Origin: Planctomycetota bacterium
Lineage (GTDB): Bacteria > Planctomycetota > UBA8742 > UBA2392
Reading direction: 5' to 3'
Length of the DNA stretch: 64,000 bases
Assembly (NCBI GenBank): GCA_019912315.1
Contig: JAIOJA010000077.1
Location: forward strand, 16,259 to 80,258
The position numbers and the translations under genes were made by a program. Numbering within the stretch: the stretch's first letter is position 1; the number at the start of each line of letters is the position of its first letter. The notes beneath the pieces are model-generated. The model saw only the letters and a program-made list of their open reading frames with translations, searched no databases and had not been told where the DNA came from. Below are positions 1-5,625 of this stretch, piece by piece.

Positions 1-276
1 AGCCTCGGCAAGGGAACGCCTCTGTTTGAGCCCGTTCACGGCAGCGCACCCGACATTGTGGGGCAGGGCAAGGCGAATCCGCTGGCCTTGATACTCACGG
101 CCGGAATGTTGTTCACCCACGCCGCCAAGCGGCCGGACATCGGCGAAGCCATCGATAACGCCGTGGCGAAGGCGCTCGACGAAGGCTACCGCACGGCCGA
201 CATCGCCCGCGGCAACGGCTTCAAGGTAGTTGGCACAAAGGAAATGGGCGAAGCCGTGCTTAAGCACTTGCAATGA
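1..276 (+). CDS. leuB: 3-isopropylmalate dehydrogenase-like protein, C-terminal end (partial)
   Basis: The open frame enters from the left edge and ends at TGA 274-276, giving the last 91 residues. The visible stretch [19 protein letters not shown] is the C-terminal signature of the isocitrate/isopropylmalate dehydrogenase family; [10 protein letters not shown] fits LeuB better than isocitrate dehydrogenase. The end (TADIARG...[10 protein letters not shown]) is also LeuB-like. LeuB oxidatively decarboxylates 3-isopropylmalate with NAD+ in leucine synthesis. A tartrate/malate dehydrogenase of the same family cannot be excluded without the N-terminal half. Confidence 0.8.
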   Translation, partial: SLGKGTPLFEPVHGSAPDIVGQGKANPLALILTAGMLFTHAAKRPDIGEAIDNAVAKALDEGYRTADIARGNGFKVVGTKEMGEAVLKHLQ

Positions 277-317
277 TCGATTGATCATTCGGCGCGAAAC
301 ACGGATCATTGGAATTC

Positions 318-1346
318 ATGCCCGATCTTTACGTGATTATCTTGGCAGGCGGCGCTTCTTCGCGCTTCTGGCCGTTGTCCGGTGATGCGCACCCCAAGTA
401 TTTGCTGAAGCCGGACGGCGACCACACGCTGATCGAGTCCGCGTGGCAGCGAGCGTGCCTTTGCACCGACCCATCCCGCGTCATTGTCGTTACCGGCGGC
501 GCGCAGGCGCACCTGATTCGCGAGGCCTTGCCCGATCTTGACGCGTCAAACCTGTGCGTTGAACCCGCGCGCAGGGACACAGCGGCGGCTATCGCACTAG
601 GCTGCAAGCGGGTGCACGCGCTCGATGCCCACGCCGACGTGCTGGTGCTGCCGGCGGACACACTGCTGGAACCCGCGGAATCATTGCACGACGGAGTGAA
701 ACTTGCGCGCAGCCAGCCGGACTACCGCGACGCGATCCATGTGTTCGGCGTAAACCCGGCCCGGGCCGAGGGCGGCTTCGGCTACATCGAGCCGGGCGAG
801 CAGCTGGCGGAAGGCGTGATCAGCGTGCAGGGATTCACAGAGAAACCGGGAAGCGTGCAGGCTGCGAAGTTCGCGGAAATGGGCTACCTCTGGAACATCG
901 GCTGCTTCCTGTTCTCGTTGCAGACCTTTGACCGTGAACTACACAAACACCTGCCGCAGCACAGCAGCCGCCTGCGCCCGGTAACGCCGGATCAGCCCAC
1001 CGAAGCAGAGTACGAACAACTCGATGCAGTCAGTATCGACTTCGGGCTGATCGAGAAAGTCGACAACCTGCGTGCAATCAAGCTCGATGCGGCCTTCGAC
1101 GACATCGGTACCTGGGACGCCCTGATCGCCAGGCTGGAGAAATCCGGGCGCACACCACAGGAAGCGATCAGCATCAGCGGGCAGGGCAACTGCGCCGCAG
1201 GCGAGGCAACCGCGGTCGCAGTGGTGGGGGAGTCCAACCTGCTGGTCGTCGTCAGCGAAGGCAAAGTCCTCGTCCTAAAGCGCGGTCACGGCCAGGACGT
1301 GAAGGGCGTTGCCTCACGCCAGGACGCCAAGACGCCAAGACGCTAA
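318..1346 (+). CDS. manC: Mannose-1-phosphate guanylyltransferase (sugar nucleotidyltransferase)
   Basis: This 342-aa enzyme would make GDP-mannose from mannose-1-phosphate and GTP for glycan synthesis. The N-terminus carries the nucleotide-binding signature ILAGGASSRFWPLS, followed by HPKYLL (family PKQFL). VLPADTLL, the FGYIEPGEQL region, GFTEKP and YLWNIGCFLFS (family WNxGMF) follow in the expected order. I chose ATG 318; a TTG at 309 in the same frame would add three residues. Length fits the single-domain guanylyltransferases; the C-terminal isomerase domain of bifunctional enzymes is absent. The last eleven codons (ASRQDAKTPRR) lie in the left inverted repeat of the adjoining GxxExxY cassette, so the native C-terminus seems to have been replaced. 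Confidence 0.85.
   Translation: MPDLYVIILAGGASSRFWPLSGDAHPKYLLKPDGDHTLIESAWQRACLCTDPSRVIVVTGGAQAHLIREALPDLDASNLCVEPARRDTAAAIALGCKRVHALDAHADVLVLPADTLLEPAESLHDGVKLARSQPDYRDAIHVFGVNPARAEGGFGYIEPGEQLAEGVISVQGFTEKPGSVQAAKFAEMGYLWNIGCFLFSLQTFDRELHKHLPQHSSRLRPVTPDQPTEAEYEQLDAVSIDFGLIEKVDNLRAIKLDAAFDDIGTWDALIARLEKSGRTPQEAISISGQGNCAAGEATAVAVVGESNLLVVVSEGKVLVLKRGHGQDVKGVASRQDAKTPRR
1313..1339 (+). repeat. Left inverted repeat of the GxxExxY cassette
   Basis: A 27-bp sequence built on an 8-mer (CGCCAAGA) repeated with drift. It matches the reverse complement of 1797-1823 at 25 of 27 positions. It lies inside the 3' end of manC and supplies its last codons and stop. Confidence 0.85.
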
Positions 1347-1387
1347 GAGACACTCGTGGTTCGTAGGCCCTAGCCCAGGAGAGCGTC

Positions 1388-1789
1388 ATGCCGGCAAGCC
1401 CGGAGCTTCAGCAGGAATTGGATCGAATAGCCTCGATCGTGGTCGACCGCTCGTTGATGATTCACAAGAAGTTGGGGCCGGGACTACTGGAGTCAGCTTA
1501 TCTACGCATCCTCGCATACGAACTCCGCAAGTCGGGGTTGATCGTGAGGACGGAAGTCGAGGTGCCTCTCGTCTGGGATGGAGTCGAGATGGGAACGGCT
1601 TACCGAGCGGACTTGATTGTGAACGACATCCTCGTTCTCGAACTCAAGGCGACAGAGCAGCACTCAGACCTATTTGCCCGCCAGTTGCGAACATATCTGG
1701 TTGCGCTGGACCGTAGACTGGGACTGGTGATCAACTTCGGCGCGAAGCTTCTCAAGGGTCACGTCGAACGAGTCGCAAACGACTTCTGA
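1388..1789 (+). CDS. GxxExxY family protein (PD-(D/E)XK nuclease-like)
   Basis: A 133-aa protein. The family-naming motif is visible as GLLESAY near residues 33-39. After it comes the core YRADLIVNDILVLELKA, which has the D...E-x-K spacing of PD-(D/E)XK nuclease folds. Length is typical for the family, whose molecular role is unknown. The gene is alone between a 25/27-matched pair of inverted repeats (1313-1339 and 1797-1823), which makes a roughly 511-bp cassette between manC and ruvX. ATG 1388 follows AGGAGAGCGTC, a reasonable ribosome-binding site. Family call is secure; activity is inferred from fold motifs only. Confidence 0.85.
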   Translation: MPASPELQQELDRIASIVVDRSLMIHKKLGPGLLESAYLRILAYELRKSGLIVRTEVEVPLVWDGVEMGTAYRADLIVNDILVLELKATEQHSDLFARQLRTYLVALDRRLGLVINFGAKLLKGHVERVANDF

Positions 1790-1796
1790 ACAGACA

Positions 1797-1823
1797 CTTG
1801 GCGTCTTGGCGCCTTGGCGTGAG
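1797..1823 (-). repeat. Right inverted repeat of the GxxExxY cassette
   Basis: A 27-bp reverse-complement copy of 1313-1339 with two mismatches. It starts 8 nt after the GxxExxY stop and ends 17 nt before the ruvX start, so it may have displaced the native ruvX upstream region. Confidence 0.85.
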
Positions 1824-1839
1824 ACTGGCAGTTGAAGAC

Positions 1840-2283
1840 ATGCCCAGATGGATCGGTGTCGATTTTGGCAGCAAGTACGTCGGCGTGGCTGTCGGCGATG
1901 AAGATATTTCCATGCCGCTGACGACTGTTGCTGCGCAGCCTGATGATGCGCTGCTGGTGGCGCTGGGCAAAATCGCCGCTGAGCAGGGAGCGGACGCCTT
2001 TGTGGTGGGGCTGCCGATCAACATGGACGGCAGCGAGGGCGGCGCGGCGAAGCTGTGCCGCGACTTCGGCGAGCGCCTGCGCCAGCACACGAAACTGCCC
2101 GTCGAGTTCGCCGATGAGCGCCTCAGCAGTTGGGAAGCAGAGGGCATGTTGATTGGCGGCGGCATGAAACCGAGTGAGCGCAAACAACGTGTTCATGCGG
2201 TCGCGGCCAAGCTGATCCTGGAGGCATTTTTCACAGCCCGCAAAGCCCCAGATGAACGGGCTTCAGGGGCATCCGGGGAATAG
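1840..2283 (+). CDS. ruvX: Putative pre-16S rRNA nuclease / Holliday junction resolvase-like YqgF
   Basis: A 147-aa RNase H-fold protein. The N-terminus WIGVDFGSKYVGVAV holds the first catalytic Asp, VGLPINMDGSEGG the conserved central loop, and FADERLSSWEAE the family signature. YqgF/RuvX proteins act in maturation of 16S rRNA 5' ends and were first named for resolvase similarity. I chose ATG 1840. An in-frame TTG at 1798 would translate the right inverted repeat of the upstream cassette and is rejected because the conserved domain begins at 1840. The Shine-Dalgarno match is weak, perhaps because the cassette inserted just upstream. Confidence 0.9.
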   Translation: MPRWIGVDFGSKYVGVAVGDEDISMPLTTVAAQPDDALLVALGKIAAEQGADAFVVGLPINMDGSEGGAAKLCRDFGERLRQHTKLPVEFADERLSSWEAEGMLIGGGMKPSERKQRVHAVAAKLILEAFFTARKAPDERASGASGE

Positions 2284-2301
2284 AGCCGGCAGGTCGCCCG
2301 T

Positions 2302-2331
2302 TTGACAGGCGGTTAAAACTCTGCTTATCAT
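2302..2331 (+). promoter_or_regulatory. Predicted topA promoter
   Basis: TTGACA at 2302-2307 and TATCAT at 2326-2331 (5 of 6 to TATAAT), with an 18-bp spacer. The start point would fall near 2338, only a few bases before the topA ATG at 2342. Confidence 0.65.
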
Positions 2332-2341
2332 TCCCCGCCCT

Positions 2342-5008
2342 ATGACCGAACCTGACGACACATCCGAATCAAACTCCGCGGAAGATACCCCGCAAGTACC
2401 CGTGAAAAAGCCTGCAAAAAAGGCCGGGGCCAAGAAGTCGTCCGCGAAGAAGACCAGCGCGAAAAAGCCCGCGGCCAAGAAAACCACAAAGAAAAAGCCC
2501 GCGAAAAAGTCCAAGAAGAAGAAGGCCCGCAAGGGTCCGCCGCGCGGCAAGCCACTGGTAATCGTCGAATCGCCCGCCAAGGCCAAGACCATCAACCGCT
2601 ATCTCGGTGCCGGCTACGTGGTCAAGGCAAGCGTCGGTCATGTACGAGACCTGCCGAAGTCGAAGCTTGGTATCGATGTCGAAAAGGACTTCGAGCCGCA
2701 GTATCTGACCATCCGCGGCAAGAAGGACATCATCAAGGAACTCAAGACGGCCGCTGCAAAAGCCAAAGTCGTCTACCTGGCGCCTGACCCTGACCGAGAG
2801 GGCGAGGCTATCGCCTGGCATTTAAAGGAAGCGCTTTCGCTGGACGATGATCGCGCCAAGCGCGTCACATTCAACGAGATCACCAAGAAAGCTATCCAGC
2901 ACGCCTTTGACAACCCGCGTGAAATCGCGACCAACCTTGTGAACGCGCAGCAGGCGCGCCGTATGCTTGACCGCCTGGTGGGCTACAAACTCAGTCCGCT
3001 ACTTTGGAAGAAAGTGTTTCGTGGCCTCAGCGCCGGGCGTGTGCAGTCCGTTGCGCTGCGCGTTGTTGTTGAGCGCGAGCGCGAGATTGCCGCCTTCCAG
3101 CCTGAAGAATACTGGACGGTTTCCGCGTTCCTTGGCAAGGAAGCGCTGGATGACGACGGCAAAGAAGCGCTGGCCAAGTTCCTTGCGGTGTACCACGGCG
3201 TCACCAAGGAAGAGGAATCGGAAGCAGAAAAGGCCGATTCCGAAGACAGCGAGGGCGACGATTCGGCTGAAGACAAGGCACCGGTCGAGAAGCCGAAGCT
3301 GCCGGAAGGTGTCTTCCACGCCGACCTGAAGCAGGTGAAGGGTGAAAAGCCGCAACTTGCAAACCAGGGCGACGTTGACGGGTTTCTGGCCGGCATCAGC
3401 GGCAAGCCCTTCACTGTCAGCAAGATCGAAAAGAAAGAGCGCAAAGATCGACCGCGCGCGCCGTTCATCACCAGTACCTTGCAGCAGGCCGCCAGCACGC
3501 GACTCGGTTTCGGTGCGCGCAAGACCATGCAGATGGCCCAGCGCCTGTATGAAGGTACCGACATCGGCGAAGACGGACCGACAGGGCTGATCACCTACAT
3601 GCGAACCGACAGTCTTCACTTGTCAGACTTTGCGGTGAACGACGCGCGTGAGTTGATCCAGCGCGAATTCGGCGACAAGTACCTGCCCGAAAAAGGCGTG
3701 TTCTACAAAAGCAGCAAGCGGGCGCAGGCGGCGCACGAAGCGATCCGTCCCACCAGTGTCGCGCGCACGCCCGATTCGCTGGCGAAGTTCCTTGAGCGCG
3801 ACCAATTGCGGCTCTACACGCTGATCTGGGAGCGATTCCTTGCATGTCAGATGAATCCGGCCGTTTATGAAGTCACGACGATTGACATCGAAGCTGGCGA
3901 CGCGCTGTTCCGTACCAGTGGGAAGCGCCTGCTGTTCGATGGCCACGCGCGCATTACCGGTGTCAAGCTGGACAAGAACGAGCAGCTGATGCCGGTGCTG
4001 GACGAAGGCGAAAAACTCGTCGACCATCGCGTCCAGCCTGACCAGCACTTTACCCAGCCGCCGCCGCGCTACAGCGAAGCCAGCCTGGTGAAGACTCTCG
4101 AAAAGGAAGGTATCGGGCGACCCAGCACCTACGCCAGCATCATCGGCACGATTCAGGATCGCTTTTATGTACGAGGCGAAAAGCGTCGGCTGTTCGCGAC
4201 GGAGCTGGGCATGCTGGTCAACGACATGCTGGTCGGCAACTTTCAGCGCATCATGCAGACCGACTTCACCAGCAAGATGGAAGCGCAGCTCGACAAGATC
4301 GAAGACGGCGAGCTCGACTGGGTGGAAGTGCTGCGGAACTTCTACGCGATCTTCGCCGAAGAGCTGGCCGAGGCCGAAGTAAAGATCGAAAAGGTGAAGG
4401 GCAAACCCGCGCTCGACGAGAACGGCGAGTTGATGCCCTGCCCGATCTGCAACAGCGAAATGATCGAGCGCTGGAGTCGCTTCGGCAAGTTCTACGGCTG
4501 CACCAAGTTCCCCGACTGCAAAGGCACCGTGCCTTTGAACCGCGACGGCAAGATCTTGCGTGTTAAAAAGGAAGACCTGGAGTGCCCGGAATGCGGCAAG
4601 GAAATGGTCGTACGCATGAGCCGCCGCGGGCCGTTCCTTGGTTGCAGCACGTTCCCTGAGTGCCGCGGCACGCGCAGCCTCGAGTCCGAGAAATCACTGC
4701 GCCAGCTGAAGACGGAAGCCGAGTTCGCCGGGCTGACCTGCGACCAGTGCGGCAAACCGATGAATGTGAAGTTCTTCCGTGGGCGCCCGTTCATTGGCTG
4801 CAGTGGCTACCCGGACTGCAAGAACACCTACAACCCGACCAAGGCGCGCGAAGCCCTGGAAGACGGCAGCCTCAAGCGCGACGAGGCCAAAGTCAAAGAA
4901 GCGGAAGAGAAGTACGAGCGCATCAAGCTTGAGCGCGAAGAAGAGGCCAAGGCGGACAAGGAAAAGGCCGAGTCCGACAGTCCATCTTCGGATGAAGCGC
5001 TGGTTTAG
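2342..5008 (+). CDS. topA: DNA topoisomerase I (type IA)
   Basis: 888 aa. The enzyme relaxes negative supercoils through a 5'-phosphotyrosine. Residues 1-66 are a Lys/Ala-rich extension (repeated AKK). The Toprim domain follows, with LVIVESPAKAKTI and the acidic motif PDPDREGEAIAWH. The catalytic tyrosine is Tyr419 in GLITYMRTDS. Three C4 zinc ribbons close the protein, starting near Cys700 (CPIC), Cys748 (CPEC) and Cys800 (CDQC), each ending in a GC...FPDC-like half-site, then a charged tail. No Shine-Dalgarno lies before ATG 2342 and the predicted promoter is immediately upstream, so the mRNA may be nearly leaderless. The basic N-terminal extension is unusual for TopA and probably adds DNA affinity. 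Confidence 0.97.
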   Translation: MTEPDDTSESNSAEDTPQVPVKKPAKKAGAKKSSAKKTSAKKPAAKKTTKKKPAKKSKKKKARKGPPRGKPLVIVESPAKAKTINRYLGAGYVVKASVGHVRDLPKSKLGIDVEKDFEPQYLTIRGKKDIIKELKTAAAKAKVVYLAPDPDREGEAIAWHLKEALSLDDDRAKRVTFNEITKKAIQHAFDNPREIATNLVNAQQARRMLDRLVGYKLSPLLWKKVFRGLSAGRVQSVALRVVVEREREIAAFQPEEYWTVSAFLGKEALDDDGKEALAKFLAVYHGVTKEEESEAEKADSEDSEGDDSAEDKAPVEKPKLPEGVFHADLKQVKGEKPQLANQGDVDGFLAGISGKPFTVSKIEKKERKDRPRAPFITSTLQQAASTRLGFGARKTMQMAQRLYEGTDIGEDGPTGLITYMRTDSLHLSDFAVNDARELIQREFGDKYLPEKGVFYKSSKRAQAAHEAIRPTSVARTPDSLAKFLERDQLRLYTLIWERFLACQMNPAVYEVTTIDIEAGDALFRTSGKRLLFDGHARITGVKLDKNEQLMPVLDEGEKLVDHRVQPDQHFTQPPPRYSEASLVKTLEKEGIGRPSTYASIIGTIQDRFYVRGEKRRLFATELGMLVNDMLVGNFQRIMQTDFTSKMEAQLDKIEDGELDWVEVLRNFYAIFAEELAEAEVKIEKVKGKPALDENGELMPCPICNSEMIERWSRFGKFYGCTKFPDCKGTVPLNRDGKILRVKKEDLECPECGKEMVVRMSRRGPFLGCSTFPECRGTRSLESEKSLRQLKTEAEFAGLTCDQCGKPMNVKFFRGRPFIGCSGYPDCKNTYNPTKAREALEDGSLKRDEAKVKEAEEKYERIKLEREEEAKADKEKAESDSPSSDEALV

Positions 5009-5187
5009 GAATCGGCTGTCGGCAGAGCAGCCTGCTGAAGTGCGCCGCCGTTTCAAGTCCACGGACGAGAGTCCTGAATCCCTCGTCTCGGACGCCGACA
5101 TGCGTCACCGACCTGGTGGGCGGGATGAAGTCTGATCGCGAGCGAGCGGTTTCTTGAAACTCTGCAGGAGCGCGTCCGTTCAGGATA

Positions 5188-5220
5188 TTGACGAGTCAAG
5201 TCTTGACGTGTAAAGTCAAG
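5188..5220 (+). promoter_or_regulatory. Predicted promoter with operator-like repeats upstream of the 24-codon ORF
   Basis: TTGACG (5188-5193) and TAAAGT (5211-5216) are 17 bp apart. Overlapping them are a direct repeat AGTCAAG at 5194-5200 and 5214-5220, offset exactly 20 bp, and a perfect inverted repeat CTTGAC / GTCAAG (5202-5207, 5215-5220) spanning the -10. This layout suggests a repressible promoter. No protein is known to bind it. Confidence 0.55.
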
Positions 5221-5237
5221 GCTGAAGGAGAATCACC

Positions 5238-5312
5238 ATGGTTTGTGCAAGTCAGTATCGATCCCTTTGCAGCTCGGGCGGCACCCTGGGTTCGGGTGAA
5301 TGTACAGGCTGA
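5238..5312 (+). CDS. Candidate 24-aa cysteine-containing small protein
   Basis: A short ORF, MVCASQYRSLC... ending ...GSGECTG, with three Cys (residues 3, 11, 22). It is preceded by a textbook Shine-Dalgarno, GAAGGAG at 5224-5230, seven bases before ATG. A promoter ends 21 bases before the ATG and an intrinsic terminator follows at 5338-5361, so the unit is a stand-alone transcript of about 140 nt. No family is recognised. It could instead be a leader peptide or a small RNA in which the ORF is incidental, but the combination of signals favours translation. Confidence 0.5.
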   Translation: MVCASQYRSLCSSGGTLGSGECTG

Positions 5313-5337
5313 ACAAGCCCCATCCATGAGCCCGAGG

Positions 5338-5361
5338 CCCGTCGCCGAGCGACGGGTTTTT
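5338..5361 (+). terminator. Intrinsic terminator of the small-ORF unit
   Basis: Perfect 7-bp stem CCCGTCG / CGACGGG (5338-5344 and 5350-5356), 5-nt loop, followed by TTTTT at 5357-5361. Apart from the small-ORF unit, I see nothing else coding in 5009-5414. Confidence 0.85.
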
Positions 5362-5414
5362 CTTTGGCAACCGGAAGTGTCAGCAGGCAGGCGCACGCGC
5401 GCCATTGCATTCAA

Positions 5415-5492
5415 GGCTCCGTAGCCCAACTGGAACGAGGCGCCTCGCTCAGAACGAGGAGGTTGCGAGTTCGAATCTCGCCGGAGCTACCA
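5415..5492 (+). tRNA. Class I tRNA with CAG anticodon (atypical)
   Basis: The cloverleaf is nearly complete: acceptor GGCTCCG / CGGAGCT (first pair G-U), A73 and encoded CCA, 3-4 bp D stem, anticodon stem CCTCG / CGAGG with loop CTCAGAA, a 5-nt variable loop AGGTT, and a perfect T stem GCGAG / CTCGC with TTCGAAT loop. The anticodon at 5450-5452 reads CAG, which pairs with the Leu codon CUG, but bacterial leucine tRNAs have a long variable arm and this one does not. Its charging identity therefore cannot be read from the anticodon. Confidence 0.7.
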
Positions 5493-5519
5493 GCTACAGT
5501 TGACGGCGAGCAGTTGTCC

Positions 5520-5603
5520 GGAGGGTAGCGCCCAATGGTGGGCAACCGGTCCCGAAAACCGGGCCATCCAAAGATGGGGTTTCGATTCCTCTACCTTCCG
5601 CCA
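5520..5603 (+). tRNA. tRNA-Ser(CGA)-like gene, degenerate
   Basis: Acceptor GGAGGGT / ACCTTCC (one G-U), G73 and encoded CCA, D stem GCCC / GGGC, anticodon stem CCGGT / ACCGG with loop CCCGAAA, and a variable arm of about 13 nt as in serine tRNAs. The anticodon is CGA (5553-5555). The normally invariant U33 is C (5552), and the T stem next to TTCGATT pairs poorly (one mismatch, two G-U). It may be a decaying or specialised tRNA. It starts 27 nt after the CAG tRNA and ends 22 nt before the convergent AsmA-like gene. Confidence 0.55.
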
Positions 5604-5625
5604 CTTGCCTGGGCGCGGCGGCGCG

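Noticed and set aside
5188..5424. 78-aa open frame starting with TTG
   Set aside because: Its start codon is the -35 box of the predicted promoter, and it runs through the small ORF, terminator and tRNA start. The 24-codon frame has the Shine-Dalgarno.
5415..5492. Reassignment of the CUG codon
   Set aside because: One odd tRNA gene is not evidence for reassignment; CTG-encoded Leu positions in rpoB and fusA look like ordinary Leu sites.
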